The notes beneath the pieces are model-generated. The model was given only the letters and a program-made list of their open reading frames with translations. It did not search any database and was not told the DNA's origin. This document shows, in pieces, positions 54,499 through 63,716 of a stretch of 64,000 nucleotides of DNA. The position numbers and the translations under genes were made by a program. Each line of letters starts with the position of its first letter. Positions within the stretch are counted from its first letter, which is position 1. Source of the DNA: Arthrobacter sp. 260. Its GTDB lineage: Bacteria > Actinomycetota > Actinomycetes > Actinomycetales > Micrococcaceae. The stretch lies in the NCBI RefSeq assembly GCF_013116745.1, contig NZ_JABFOE010000001.1, positions 186,001 to 250,000 of the forward strand, written 5' to 3'.

Positions 54499-54504
54499 TA
54501 ATGC

Positions 54505-55701
54505 ATGAGCACAAACGGCCAGGCTCTGGCCCCCCTGGTTGCCCCGCATGCCACGCTGACCCGGGAAGAGACTGAGCGCTATTCCCGCCACCTGATCATC
54601 CCCGAATTTGGGATGACAGCGCAGCAGCGTCTGAAGAACGCCCGGGTGCTGGTTATCGGTGCCGGTGGCCTGGGCTCCCCAGCGCTGTTGTATCTCGCCG
54701 CGGCCGGGGTAGGGACACTCGGCATTGTCGATGACGACGTCGTTGACCTGTCCAACCTGCAACGGCAGATCATCCACGGGGTCTCGAACGTCGGGCAGTC
54801 GAAGGCGGAATCGGCGGCCCAGCGCATCGCGGAACTGAATCCGCTGGTCACCGTTATCAAACACGAGGTGCGGCTGGACAACAGCAACGCCGTGGACATC
54901 TTCTCCGGGTACGACCTCATTCTGGATGGCACCGACAACTTCGCCACCCGCTACCTGGTCAACGATGCTGCCGAGATCCTGGGAAAGCCCTATGTCTGGG
55001 GCTCAATTCTCCGGTTCGACGGGCAGGTGAGCGTGTTCTGGGCCAAGCACGGCCCGAGCTACCGTGACCTGTACCCGGATGCCCCACCGCCAGGATCGGT
55101 GCCGTCCTGCGCCGAGGGCGGGGTGCTCGGTGTCCTGTGTGCCCAGATCGGGTCGGTCATGGTCAACGAGGCGATCAAGTTGATCACCGGCACGGGGGTT
55201 TCGCTGCTGGGTAGGGTGCTGATCTTCGATGCACTGCAAATGAGCTGGCGCGAGGTGCGCGTCCGTCGCGATCCCGACGCGTCGCCGGTTACCGAGCTGA
55301 TGGACTACCAGGCGTTCTGTGGACTCCCGGCCGCCGGCGACACAGCGGCCGACGAAGCGTCGGAGAACCGCGTGCCGTCGGTCAGCGTCGCCGAGCTCGA
55401 GCGGTTGCTCCGCGAACGGGGAAGCGGGGAGCGAGATTTCGACCTGATCGATGTCAGGGAACCGGGGGAATACGAAATTGTCCGAATCGACGGCGCTACC
55501 CTCATGCCCAAGAACTCGGTGCTCTCCGGCGAACTGACGGTCAGCGCGGACCGGGATGTCTACGTGCACTGCAAGGCGGGTGGGCGATCAGCCGACGTGG
55601 TCCGGCACCTGCGCACCGAAGGACACTCGCGGGTCTACAACGTGGACGGCGGCATCCTGGAGTGGGTCAAACAGATTGAGCCGGAGAAGCCGGTCTACTA
55701 G
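54505..55701 (+). CDS. moeZ: Adenylyltransferase/sulfurtransferase MoeZ (ThiF + rhodanese)
   Basis: Activates small sulfur-carrier proteins by adenylation and then thiocarboxylation (molybdopterin, thiamin or CysO-type cysteine paths). 398 residues. The ThiF/E1 domain has GAGGLGSPALLYLAAAGVGTLGIVDDDVVDLSNLQRQI and a CxxC-less zinc region (PSCAEGGVLGVL). The rhodanese domain after about residue 290 carries DLIDVREPGEYEI and active Cys in VHCKAGGRS. Corresponds to Rv3206c. No molybdenum-cofactor genes are near, so a housekeeping sulfur role is likely. Confidence 0.93.
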   Translation: MSTNGQALAPLVAPHATLTREETERYSRHLIIPEFGMTAQQRLKNARVLVIGAGGLGSPALLYLAAAGVGTLGIVDDDVVDLSNLQRQIIHGVSNVGQSKAESAAQRIAELNPLVTVIKHEVRLDNSNAVDIFSGYDLILDGTDNFATRYLVNDAAEILGKPYVWGSILRFDGQVSVFWAKHGPSYRDLYPDAPPPGSVPSCAEGGVLGVLCAQIGSVMVNEAIKLITGTGVSLLGRVLIFDALQMSWREVRVRRDPDASPVTELMDYQAFCGLPAAGDTAADEASENRVPSVSVAELERLLRERGSGERDFDLIDVREPGEYEIVRIDGATLMPKNSVLSGELTVSADRDVYVHCKAGGRSADVVRHLRTEGHSRVYNVDGGILEWVKQIEPEKPVY

Positions 55702-55713
55702 AACTGAGTCAGG

Positions 55714-57036
55714 TTAGGCAGTGCCGGTGGCAGGCGGATCCTGCCGTACCGGGCAGCTGGCTTCGCCCGACTGGTTGGCCGGGGCGTCCAGGTTGATGCC
55801 GTACAACGCTTCCAGCGCTGCGGCGTAGTCCTGTTGGCGGCCGTCGGCTGCCAGTTCCCGGGCGCGGACCGTCGGCACGTGCAGTAGTTGGCGGACCATC
55901 CGCCGCAGAGCGAACTCCACTTCTTCTGCCGCCGCGGTGCACCCGTGCTGGGCTCTGACTTTCTGCATTTCAGATTCCAGCACCTGCTGGGTGTGCTTCC
56001 GGAGCGCGACGATAGCCGTGTCCATGGCCCGCGAGTTCTGGCGGTCCTGGAAGTTCCTCGCGGCATCGGCGACGAGTGTGCTCGCCTGGCTGAGGGCCGC
56101 GGCCTGTTCGCTGGGGGCTGCAGCCCGCACCGACTCGAGGGTGATCAGTTCAACGTTGTGCAGGGAACCCACGGCTGGGTCGAAATCGTGGCTGAGCGCG
56201 AGGTCGACGATGATCAGGGGCTTGTCGACGCCGGCGCGGACCCGCTCGACGTCGTCGGCCTCGACCCGGTTGTCGCTGCCGCTGCAGCCCACCACAATGT
56301 CGGCCTCAGCCAGCGCGGCGGGGAGGGTTTCGGAGGTCAGCGCGACGCCGCCCCGGGTGGAGACAAAGGTTTCGGCGCGGTCGGAGGAGGAGTAGACCGA
56401 GACATTGGTGCAGCCCTTCTCCTTCAGCAGTGCCATGGTGGCACCGGCGTAGGCGCCGGTCCCGAACACCACCACTGACTTGTCAGCGAATTCGCGGGTA
56501 AGCGAAAGGTCAGCTGCGAGTTCAAGGGCGACCGACACGATGGAGCGGCCCTGGCTGCCCAGCGCTGTCTGTGCCCCGACGTCCTTCGCGGTGCGGGAGG
56601 CTTCCTGGAAGAGTCGAACCAGCGGTCCGCTGGTGGTCCCTTTGGCCTGGGATTCGATCAATGCGCGACGCACCTGGCCGGCGATTTCCCGTTCGCCGAC
56701 GACGGCCGAGTCAAGGCCCGCACCGACAGCGAAGAGGTGACGGGCAACATCCTCGCCCGTGCGGGTGGTGAAGGCCGATGAGACCCAGCTCTCGGGTAGA
56801 CCCGACAGCTCACTGATGCGGGCGATGACTGTGGAGCGTGCAGCCTCCACATCGTCGCTGGACGGGGCATCGCAATAGATTTCGAGGCGGTTGCAGGTGG
56901 CCAGGGTGACTGCCCCGGAGACCGCCGGGCCGTCAGCGAGCACAACGGATGCGACCTGGTCGGCGCCGACACTGAGTCGGGCGACGGTTTCCAGATCCAC
57001 ATCGGAATGGGTTGCAACCAAGGATAGTAAAACCAC
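55714..57036 (-). CDS. hemA: Glutamyl-tRNA reductase
   Basis: Reduces glutamyl-tRNA to glutamate-1-semialdehyde: first committed step of the C5 heme route. 440 residues from GTG 57036 ([18 protein letters not shown]). The frame continues to 57777, but that part is antisense to hemE and is rejected. Catalytic Cys48 lies in [11 protein letters not shown], the NADPH domain has [17 protein letters not shown], and [15 protein letters not shown] holds the tRNA-contact region. Divergent from hemE across 204 bp with candidate operators. Confidence 0.95.
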   Translation of the reverse strand: MVLLSLVATHSDVDLETVARLSVGADQVASVVLADGPAVSGAVTLATCNRLEIYCDAPSSDDVEAARSTVIARISELSGLPESWVSSAFTTRTGEDVARHLFAVGAGLDSAVVGEREIAGQVRRALIESQAKGTTSGPLVRLFQEASRTAKDVGAQTALGSQGRSIVSVALELAADLSLTREFADKSVVVFGTGAYAGATMALLKEKGCTNVSVYSSSDRAETFVSTRGGVALTSETLPAALAEADIVVGCSGSDNRVEADDVERVRAGVDKPLIIVDLALSHDFDPAVGSLHNVELITLESVRAAAPSEQAAALSQASTLVADAARNFQDRQNSRAMDTAIVALRKHTQQVLESEMQKVRAQHGCTAAAEEVEFALRRMVRQLLHVPTVRARELAADGRQQDYAAALEALYGINLDAPANQSGEASCPVRQDPPATGTA

Positions 57037-57070
57037 AGCCCCACCAGCATAGCGAAATCTGTGCCCCACC

Positions 57071-57089
57071 CTTGAATAGGCTTGCCTAA
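57071..57089 (-). promoter_or_regulatory. Candidate DtxR/IdeR-type iron box in the hemA-hemE gap
   Basis: Read on the minus strand, the 19-mer TTAGGCAAGCCTATTCAAG matches the DtxR consensus TTAGGTTAGGCTAACCTAA at 12 of 19 positions, including TTAGG and the central A-G and CTA. Iron regulation of heme genes is known in corynebacteria. The match is partial and could also be a promoter. Confidence 0.35.
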
Positions 57090-57200
57090 GTTCCCCGCCA
57101 ATCCAGGGATCGGGGCGACCCGGTTCGGGGTGAGATTCACCACCTTGCGCCAGCCGGAGGGCGGGGGAGCCGGGCGGTCCACCACATGTCGGCGACGGGC

Positions 57201-57210
57201 GGGTTAACCC
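57201..57210. promoter_or_regulatory. 10-bp palindrome upstream of hemE
   Basis: GGGTTAACCC, 30 bp before hemE; a perfect palindrome placed at the likely -35 region. CACAAT six bases before ATG 57241 may be the -10 box. Confidence 0.35.
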
Positions 57211-57240
57211 AAACCGTCCGAACTTGGGCACAATCGAGAT

Positions 57241-58302
57241 ATGACTTTGAGTGCAACACACCCCCTGGTAGATGGCCGGACTTCCTCCTCGCCACTGATC
57301 TCGGCCTACCGCGGTGAGCGGCCCAGCCGTCGCCCGGTGTGGTTCATGCGCCAGGCCGGGCGATCGCTGCCCGAGTACCGCAAACTGCGGGAGGGGACAG
57401 CAATGCTCGACTCGTGCCTGGACCCGGCCATGGCCTCGGAGATCACCCTCCAGCCGGTCCGCCGCCACGACACGGATGCGGCCATCTTCTTCTCCGACAT
57501 CGTCATCCCGCTGAAACTTGCCGGCGTCGACGTCGACATTGTCCCGGGAATCGGGCCGGTGCTCGGCTCCCCGATCCGCACCGCCGCCGACGTCGCGGCG
57601 CTGCCGGAGCTCACCGACGAGGCGCTTGAACCGATCCGGCAGGCGGTCGCGCTGACCGTCGCTGAACTCGGCAGCACCCCACTGATCGGTTTTGCAGGCG
57701 CGCCGTTCACGCTCGCCGCCTACATGGTCGAGGGCAAACCGTCCCGCGACCACCTCGGCCCCCGCACCATGATGCACTCCGACCCGGAGACCTGGGGTGC
57801 TCTTACGCGTTGGGCTGCCGACGCGTCGGGCAAGTTCCTCCGGGCCCAGCTGGAAGCCGGTGCCAGCGCGGCGCAGCTGTTCGATTCATGGGCTGGATCC
57901 CTCGGTCTGGCGGACTACCAGGCACACGTCGCCCCCGCCTCCGGCCGTGCCCTCGAGTTCGTCAGGGGCCTCGGCGCACCCCTCATTCACTTCGGGACCG
58001 GCACCTCGGAGCTGCTGGTCGCCATGCGCGATGTCGGGGTGGACGTGGTGGGAGTGGATTACCGGCTTCCCCTCGACGAGGCCAACCGGCGTCTCGGCGG
58101 CACGGTTCCGCTGCAGGGCAACATCGACCCTGCCCTGCTCACCGCGCCGTGGGAGGTGCTCGAAGCACACGTGCTCGACGTACTGAAGGCGGGGTCAGCC
58201 GCCCCGGGCCACGTGGTGAACCTCGGCCACGGGGTACCGCCGGACACCGATCCCACAGTCCTCACGCGCATCGTCGAACTCGTCCACTCGGTGGAACCGT
58301 AA
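57241..58302 (+). CDS. hemE: Uroporphyrinogen decarboxylase
   Basis: Decarboxylates uroporphyrinogen III to coproporphyrinogen III. 353 residues of the usual TIM-barrel length. Conserved motifs: [16 protein letters not shown] near the N-terminus, [15 protein letters not shown], the [16 protein letters not shown] loop, and GNIDPALL and [12 protein letters not shown] near the end. First gene of the plus-strand heme cluster; two bases separate it from hemY. Confidence 0.96.
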   Translation: MTLSATHPLVDGRTSSSPLISAYRGERPSRRPVWFMRQAGRSLPEYRKLREGTAMLDSCLDPAMASEITLQPVRRHDTDAAIFFSDIVIPLKLAGVDVDIVPGIGPVLGSPIRTAADVAALPELTDEALEPIRQAVALTVAELGSTPLIGFAGAPFTLAAYMVEGKPSRDHLGPRTMMHSDPETWGALTRWAADASGKFLRAQLEAGASAAQLFDSWAGSLGLADYQAHVAPASGRALEFVRGLGAPLIHFGTGTSELLVAMRDVGVDVVGVDYRLPLDEANRRLGGTVPLQGNIDPALLTAPWEVLEAHVLDVLKAGSAAPGHVVNLGHGVPPDTDPTVLTRIVELVHSVEP

Positions 58303-58304
58303 CC

Positions 58305-59789
58305 ATGCCGCACCGCACCACTGTTTCCCGCCAGGCGGCGGCCAAGACCGTCGTCGTCATCGGTGGCGGAATGGCCGGGCTGATCGCGGCCCGTGAGCTG
58401 GCGGGCCGGGGTCTGGACGTCACAGTCCTCGAGCGCTCAGCGGGTTTCGGCGGTTGCGTTGCCGACCACGAGGTCGCCGGGCTGAGGCTGGACAGCGGTG
58501 CCGAGTCCTACTCCACCCGTTCGGAGACGGTCCCGGCGCTGGCACGCGAACTGGGCCTCGGGGACCTGCTGGTCACCCCCAACCCGGTGGGCGCCTGGAT
58601 CCGGTTCCCCGGAAAAGACCCCCAGCACAGCGCGATGCCGTTGCCCCGCAGCGGCATCCTGGGTATTCCCGCCGACGTGCTGGACCCCGACATCGTTAAG
58701 GCCATCGGCCGCGCGGGAGCGCTGCGCGCATCCCTGGACCGGGTGCTGCCCCTCGGAAGCCTGTACAAGGACGACGGCGTCAGCCTCGGCGAGGTGGTGC
58801 GCGCACGGATGGGAGTGGACGTCCTCGACCGTCTCGTTGCCCCGGTGGTCGGCGGAGTATTCTCTGCTGACCCTGATGACTTGGACGTCGATTCGGTGGC
58901 ACCGGGCCTCCGCAAGATGATGAAGAAGCACGGGTCACTCGGCGCTGCAGTAGGCGCCATGCGCGCAGCAGCGCCGGCCGGATCAGCGGTCGGGGGACTG
59001 AGCGGAGGGATGGCCCAGCTCACGCGGGTGCTGACCACCGAACTGAGCGACGCTGGCGTTCACCTGCAGCCCGGGAACGACGTGCGCAGCATCGCGCGCG
59101 CCGGGACCGGCTGGACGATCACCACGAGCGCTTCCACCGGCACCGAACCCACCGGCACCGAACCCACCGGCACCGAGTCCACGATGACGGCAGACGCCGT
59201 CGTGATGGCAGTGGATGGGCCTGGCGCCGTCGACCTGCTGGGTGAGGCACTGCCGCGGCTGGTCACTGACCGCCCCCGGGCGGTTCCCGGCGTTGCGCTG
59301 GTGACCCTCGTGGTCGACGTCCCGGAACTCGACGCACATCCCCGGGGGACCGGCGTCCTGGTGGCTGCGGGGGCCGAGGGAGTCAGCGCCAAAGCACTCA
59401 CCCACGCCACCGCCAAATGGCAGTGGCTCGCCGACCAGGCCGGGCCGGGTTCGCACGTGCTGCGCCTGTCCTATGGCAGGGCTGGGCAGGTGGGGGAGGA
59501 ACTCGCCGACGACGACAGCCTCTACCGGCAGGCGCTCGCCGACGCGTCGGCCCTGCTGGAGACCCCGATTGCCGATGATGACGTGGTGGGCTGGAAGGTG
59601 GTCCGCTGGAACGGTGCGCTCCCTCACGCGTCAGTCGGTCACCGGGACCTGGTGGCACGCGTCCGTGCCGCCGCCGCTGTTGAGCGCACTCTGGAAATCA
59701 CCGGCGCCTGGCTGGCAGGAACTGGTCTCGTAGCCGTGATCGACGACGCACGGGTGCGGGCGAAAGCGCTGGCCGACCGGCTCACCTAG
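58305..59789 (+). CDS. hemY: Coproporphyrinogen III oxidase, HemY/CgoX type
   Basis: FAD enzyme that oxidises coproporphyrinogen III to coproporphyrin III in the Gram-positive route. 494 residues from ATG 58305; the frame opens earlier only as a hemE shadow. FAD-binding KTVVVIGGGMAGLIAARELAGRGLDVTVLER at the N-terminus, GGCVADHEVAGLRLDSGAESYSTR, and a C-terminal ALADRL. A GTEPT-type repeat at residues 278-292 is coded by three 15-bp units. Old annotation would be protoporphyrinogen oxidase; the presence of HemQ and the lack of HemN/HemF favour coproporphyrin use. Confidence 0.93.
   Translation: MPHRTTVSRQAAAKTVVVIGGGMAGLIAARELAGRGLDVTVLERSAGFGGCVADHEVAGLRLDSGAESYSTRSETVPALARELGLGDLLVTPNPVGAWIRFPGKDPQHSAMPLPRSGILGIPADVLDPDIVKAIGRAGALRASLDRVLPLGSLYKDDGVSLGEVVRARMGVDVLDRLVAPVVGGVFSADPDDLDVDSVAPGLRKMMKKHGSLGAAVGAMRAAAPAGSAVGGLSGGMAQLTRVLTTELSDAGVHLQPGNDVRSIARAGTGWTITTSASTGTEPTGTEPTGTESTMTADAVVMAVDGPGAVDLLGEALPRLVTDRPRAVPGVALVTLVVDVPELDAHPRGTGVLVAAGAEGVSAKALTHATAKWQWLADQAGPGSHVLRLSYGRAGQVGEELADDDSLYRQALADASALLETPIADDDVVGWKVVRWNGALPHASVGHRDLVARVRAAAAVERTLEITGAWLAGTGLVAVIDDARVRAKALADRLT
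59136..59180 (+). repeat. Three 15-bp tandem units in hemY
   Basis: ACCGGCACCGAACCC repeated at 59136, 59151 and 59166 (the last with two changes), coding TGTEP-type repeats in a surface loop. The unit length keeps the frame. Confidence 0.85.
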
Positions 59790-59827
59790 CGGCCGGAAAA
59801 TTCGGCGGCACTGTGATGTTCGCGACT

Positions 59828-59844
59828 TTCTACGCGCAGTAGAA
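59828..59844. promoter_or_regulatory. Candidate operator upstream of hemQ
   Basis: TTCTAC-GCGCA-GTAGAA, a perfect 6-bp dyad with a 5-base centre in the only sizeable gap (100 bp) of the plus-strand heme cluster, 46 bp before the hemQ ATG. Confidence 0.5.
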
Positions 59845-59889
59845 CCTTTGAATTTCGGTTTGCTCATTGCGGCGGGGCAGACTAGTACC

Positions 59890-60606
59890 ATGAGTGAGCA
59901 AACCCGCACGGAGCACACGCAGAATCCTTCAACAGCCACCGACGGCGACGTCGCGGCAGAGCAGTTCTTCACCCTGTGGACGGTGTTCAAGCGGAGTGCG
60001 CTCACGCAGCCCTCCGCCACCGGATCACTCGACTCAGTAGTCGCCTCCCTTGAGGCGGACGGGGTCACGCTGCGCGGCTTCTACGACGTATCAGCGATGC
60101 GTGAGGAAGCTGACGTCATGGTCTGGCTCCACGGATCCAAGCCCGAAGCGCTGCAGGCAGCAGTCCGGAAAATCCGCCGCACCGCCGAGTTCGCGTCCGC
60201 AGAGATTGTCTGGTCGGCGATGGGAGTCCACCGGGCGGCAGAATTCTCCAAGAGCCACTCGCCGGCCTTCTCACGCAACGTTCCGCCGGCCGAATGGGTC
60301 TGCGTCTACCCGTTCGTCCGCTCCTACGACTGGTACATCCTGCCATCGGAAGAGCGCCGGGAAATGCTGTACGACCACGGGATGAAGGGCCGCGACTACC
60401 CGCAGGTCCTGTCCAACACCGTCTCCTCCTTCGCGCTCGGCGACTGGGAGTGGATCCTGGCCCTTGAAGCCCCCGAACTCGTTGACCTCGTTGACCTCAT
60501 GCGCCACCTGCGTGAGACAGAGGCCAGGCGTCATGTTCGTGACGAAATTCCCTTTTATACCGGACGGCGGATCGATACCGCCGGGATTGCAGAGGTGCTC
60601 CTATGA
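59890..60606 (+). CDS. hemQ: Coproheme decarboxylase (HemQ/ChdC, chlorite-dismutase fold)
   Basis: Last step of the coproporphyrin-dependent route: decarboxylates coproheme to heme b with peroxide. 238 residues from ATG 59890 (an ATG at 59848 is less likely). Recognised by FYDVSAMREEADVMVWLHGSKPEALQAAVRKIRRT, YPFVRSYDWYILPSEERREMLYDHGMKGRDYPQVLSNTVSSFALGDWEWILALEAPE and LRETEARRHVRDEIPFYTGRR. Overlaps hemH by 4 bases. Its presence identifies the route used by this organism. Confidence 0.96.
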   Translation: MSEQTRTEHTQNPSTATDGDVAAEQFFTLWTVFKRSALTQPSATGSLDSVVASLEADGVTLRGFYDVSAMREEADVMVWLHGSKPEALQAAVRKIRRTAEFASAEIVWSAMGVHRAAEFSKSHSPAFSRNVPPAEWVCVYPFVRSYDWYILPSEERREMLYDHGMKGRDYPQVLSNTVSSFALGDWEWILALEAPELVDLVDLMRHLRETEARRHVRDEIPFYTGRRIDTAGIAEVLL

Positions 60607-61817
60607 CCGCACAGGCATTTCACCCGCTCGACGGTGTTGACGACTCCGGCCGGATGGCGCCAAAGAACTACGACGCCATCGTGCTCGCCTCGTTCGGCGG
60701 ACCCGAGGGCCAGGAGGATGTGATCCCCTTCCTCCGCAACGTCACCCGCGGCCGTGGGATCCCCGACGAGCGGCTTGAAGAGGTCTCGCACCACTACCGT
60801 GCCAATGGAGGCATCAGCCCCATCAACGCACAGAACCGTGCGCTGAAGGCAGCTATGGAAGCCGAACTGGCCAGCCGCGGGATCGACCTGCCCGTGTTCT
60901 GGGGCAACCGCAACTGGGCCCCGTTCATCGCTGACACCCTGCAGGAGGCGTACGACGCCGGCCATCGCCGCGTCCTGACTGTCACCACCAGCGCCTACTC
61001 CTGCTACTCAAGCTGCCGCCAGTACCGCGAGGACCTGGGTATGGCCCTGGTCGAGACCGGCCTCGACGGGAAGCTCGAAGTGGACAAAGTCCGTCAGTAC
61101 TTCGACCACCCCGGCTTCGTCGAGCCTTTCGTTGAAGGGGTGACTGATGGTCTGGCAGCGCTGCGCCGGAAGCTCGCCGACAGCGGGGAAGCCGACGCGC
61201 CGATGCACATCCTGTTCGCGACCCACTCGATTCCCACCGGTGACGCCGACGCTGCTGGCCCCCGGGTCAACGGCGAGGCCGACGGCGGTCCCGCCTACGC
61301 AGAGGGTGCCTACGTAGCCCAGCACCTGGCCACCGCGCAGGCGGTCCTCGACCGCATCCCGACCTCGGCCAACGTCGACTGGTCGCTGGTCTACCAGTCG
61401 CGCTCCGGCGCTCCCCATGTGCCGTGGCTCGAGCCCGATATCAACGACGCCATCAAGGACCTCGCCGCTGCCGGTACCAAGGGCGTCGTGATTGTGCCCC
61501 TCGGGTTCGTCAGCGATCACATGGAAGTGAAATGGGACCTCGACACCGAGGCCCTGGAGACCTGCGCCGACCTGGGCATCCTCGCCGAGCGGGTCCCGAC
61601 TCCGGGAACCCACGAGAAATTCGTGGCCGGGCTGGTGGATCTGGTCTGCGAACGCACCATTGATAACAACATTGCCGAACGGCCCGCCGCAACGAACCTG
61701 GGACCCTGGTTCGACGTGTGCCGGCCGAACTGCTGTGCCAACCGTCGGGGACCGAAGCCTACCGTTGCTGCCGCCGACTCGACGGTCGGTGTTCCGGGGA
61801 CGGCTCCGGCCTCGTGA
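60603..61817 (+). CDS. hemH: Ferrochelatase (coproporphyrin type), with likely [2Fe-2S] site
   Basis: Inserts Fe2+ into coproporphyrin III (then HemQ finishes). 404 residues from ATG 60603. Family motifs: ASFGGPEGQEDVIPFLRNVTRGRGIP, HYRANGGISPIN, catalytic His in LFATHSIP, and GFVSDHMEVKWDLD. The Cys-rich end VCRPNCCAN (Cys373, Cys377, Cys378), plus a central Cys in YSCYSSCRQYRED, fits the [2Fe-2S] cluster of actinobacterial ferrochelatases. A ~25-residue Pro/Ala-rich tail follows and overlaps hemC. Confidence 0.94.
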   Translation: MTAQAFHPLDGVDDSGRMAPKNYDAIVLASFGGPEGQEDVIPFLRNVTRGRGIPDERLEEVSHHYRANGGISPINAQNRALKAAMEAELASRGIDLPVFWGNRNWAPFIADTLQEAYDAGHRRVLTVTTSAYSCYSSCRQYREDLGMALVETGLDGKLEVDKVRQYFDHPGFVEPFVEGVTDGLAALRRKLADSGEADAPMHILFATHSIPTGDADAAGPRVNGEADGGPAYAEGAYVAQHLATAQAVLDRIPTSANVDWSLVYQSRSGAPHVPWLEPDINDAIKDLAAAGTKGVVIVPLGFVSDHMEVKWDLDTEALETCADLGILAERVPTPGTHEKFVAGLVDLVCERTIDNNIAERPAATNLGPWFDVCRPNCCANRRGPKPTVAAADSTVGVPGTAPAS

Positions 61818-62767
61818 CCCAGCCGCTCCGGGTTGGTACGCGCGCCAGCGCGCTGGCTCTCACCCAGACCACCACGGTCGCCGAACGGGTTAGCGACCTG
61901 AGCGGGGCGCACCACGAACTGGTCCGGATCCGCACCGAGGGGGACGTCCACAAGGGGTCCCTTACCCAGATCGGCGGGACCGGGGTGTTCGTTGCCGCGC
62001 TCCGCGACGCGCTGCTCGATGACCGCTGTGACCTTGCGGTGCACTCCCTGAAGGATCTGCCCACCACCCCTGCCGACGGGCTGACAGTAGCTGCGATCCC
62101 TGAACGCTCCGACACCCGTGACGCGCTCTGCGCCCGCGACGGACTGACTCTGGCTACCCTGCCCGACGGTGCCACGGTGGGAACCGGGTCCCCCCGCCGG
62201 GCGGCGCAGTTGCGTGCAGCCCGGCCCGGCCTGGACGTCATCGACATCCGCGGCAACGTTGACACCCGCCTGGGCAGGGTCGCCGGGCTCAGTGACTCGG
62301 GGCCCGGGGACCTGGACGCGGTGGTCCTCGCAGCAGCCGGGCTGCTCCGGCTCGGCCGTGATTCACACATCACCGAGCTCATCGACCCGACCGTCATGTT
62401 GCCGGCTCCGGGCCAGGGAGCCCTTGCCGTTGAATGCCGGACCAGCGACGCCGAAGACTCATCGTTCGCCGCTGCCCTGCGCGACTATGACCACACCAGC
62501 ACCCGGCTGGCGGTCACAGCCGAGCGGGCCGTCCTGCGCCGGCTCGAAGCGGGGTGCAGTGCACCCATTGGGGCGCTCGCCACGATCAACGAGGGGGTCC
62601 TTGCCCTGCAGGCAGTGGTCTGCAGCCTCGACGGGACGAAACTGCTGCGCCTGGCCCGCTCGGGACGGGACCTCTCAGTTGACGGGGCCGACGCGCTCGG
62701 TGTTGGGCTTGCTGAGGACCTCCTTGCTGCGGGGGCAGCCACCATCGCGCCACTCACCGCTCAATGA
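61814..62767 (+). CDS. hemC: Hydroxymethylbilane synthase (porphobilinogen deaminase)
   Basis: Polymerises four porphobilinogens into hydroxymethylbilane. 317 residues from GTG 61814 (LRVGTRASALALTQT); the GTGA overlap couples it to hemH. Conserved: GDVHKGSLTQIGGTGVFVAALRDALLDDRCDLAVHSLKDLPT, GTGSPRRAAQL, LPAPGQGALAVECR, and the dipyrromethane cofactor Cys in LEAGCSAPIGALA. Overlaps hemD by 4 bases. Confidence 0.96.
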   Translation: MTQPLRVGTRASALALTQTTTVAERVSDLSGAHHELVRIRTEGDVHKGSLTQIGGTGVFVAALRDALLDDRCDLAVHSLKDLPTTPADGLTVAAIPERSDTRDALCARDGLTLATLPDGATVGTGSPRRAAQLRAARPGLDVIDIRGNVDTRLGRVAGLSDSGPGDLDAVVLAAAGLLRLGRDSHITELIDPTVMLPAPGQGALAVECRTSDAEDSSFAAALRDYDHTSTRLAVTAERAVLRRLEAGCSAPIGALATINEGVLALQAVVCSLDGTKLLRLARSGRDLSVDGADALGVGLAEDLLAAGAATIAPLTAQ

Positions 62768-63681
62768 CCCCAGCCCCGGCCTCCGGTGCGCTGCCGCTTG
62801 AGGGTGTCAGCACCGTATTGCTGCGCGGGGCAGACCAGGCAGGGCCGATTCTCGCGGAACTGACCCTTCGGGGCGCGACCGTGAAACTGCTGCCGCTCAT
62901 TGACTTCGAAATCCCCGAAGACACCGGACCGCTCGATGCAGCTCTGCACCGCCTGCAGTCGGGGGGTTTCAGCTGGCTCGTCGTGACGAGCAGCACCACC
63001 GTCCGCGCCCTGAAGCAGCGGTCCGCCCACCTCGGGCTGGACCTCCCCGGCGGGTTACCCCGCCACACCCGCGTCGCGGCAGTCGGCGAGGCCACCGCCA
63101 GCGCGCTGGCAGCCGAAGGGTACCGGGTGGATCTGGTTCCCGGGCGGACCGGCCAGGAAAGCGCCGCGTCCGGGCTGGCCGCAGCCCTGCGCACGCTGCC
63201 ACCCGAAGGCCAAGTCCTGCTCCCGCAGGCCGACCTCGCGGCTGACACCCTGGAACGTTCGCTCAGCGGGCAGGGCTGGGATGTTCTTAGAGTGATCGCC
63301 TACCTCACCGTCGCCTACCCGGCCGCTCCAGCACGGCGGCTGACCACTTTGGTCCCACCGGAAGCCGAGCGGGACGCGCCGACGTCGGCCGCGACCTCGG
63401 CTCCGACCGAACTGGATCCCGCAGGGTTCTGGGCGGCCGTGGCCGACGGCGCAGTCGACGCGGTGGTATTCACCTCACCAAGTACCGTCCGCAGGCTGGG
63501 CGAACAAAAGCCCAAACCAAGCGGAGCTAATTTCCCGGCCGGTCTGGCCGCCGTCATGATTGGCGCCAGCACGGCTGCCGAAGCGGTGCGGTGGGGCATG
63601 CCCGTCGCAGCCGTCGCCGCGGAACCGACACCCGCGGGAATAGCCGACGCCGTTGCCGCCGCGGTGCGGGACCACCCCTGA
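62764..63681 (+). CDS. hemD: Uroporphyrinogen III synthase
   Basis: Cyclises hydroxymethylbilane to uroporphyrinogen III with ring-D inversion. 305 residues with the divergent HemD fold: GVSTVLLRGADQAGPILAELTLRGATVKLLPLIDFE, WLVVTSSTTVRALKQ, AAVGEATASALAAEGYRVDLVP, and late DAVVFTSPSTVRRL with MIGASTAAEAVRWGM. A 25-residue loop with Thr/Ala/Pro (PEAERDAPTSAATSAPTELDP) is longer than usual. Sequence conservation is low in this family, so context contributes to the call. Confidence 0.9.
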   Translation: MTPAPASGALPLEGVSTVLLRGADQAGPILAELTLRGATVKLLPLIDFEIPEDTGPLDAALHRLQSGGFSWLVVTSSTTVRALKQRSAHLGLDLPGGLPRHTRVAAVGEATASALAAEGYRVDLVPGRTGQESAASGLAAALRTLPPEGQVLLPQADLAADTLERSLSGQGWDVLRVIAYLTVAYPAAPARRLTTLVPPEAERDAPTSAATSAPTELDPAGFWAAVADGAVDAVVFTSPSTVRRLGEQKPKPSGANFPAGLAAVMIGASTAAEAVRWGMPVAAVAAEPTPAGIADAVAAAVRDHP

Positions 63682-63716
63682 TCGTGACAGGCTAAGTGCA
63701 AGAGAGAAGGAGCACC

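Noticed and set aside
57037..57777. N-terminal extension of hemA by 247 codons
   Set aside because: It runs antisense through hemE and the intergenic control region; hemA homology starts at GTG 57036.
57810..58304. N-terminal extension of hemY by 165 codons
   Set aside because: It overlaps hemE in another frame; the FAD-binding start of HemY lies right after ATG 58305.
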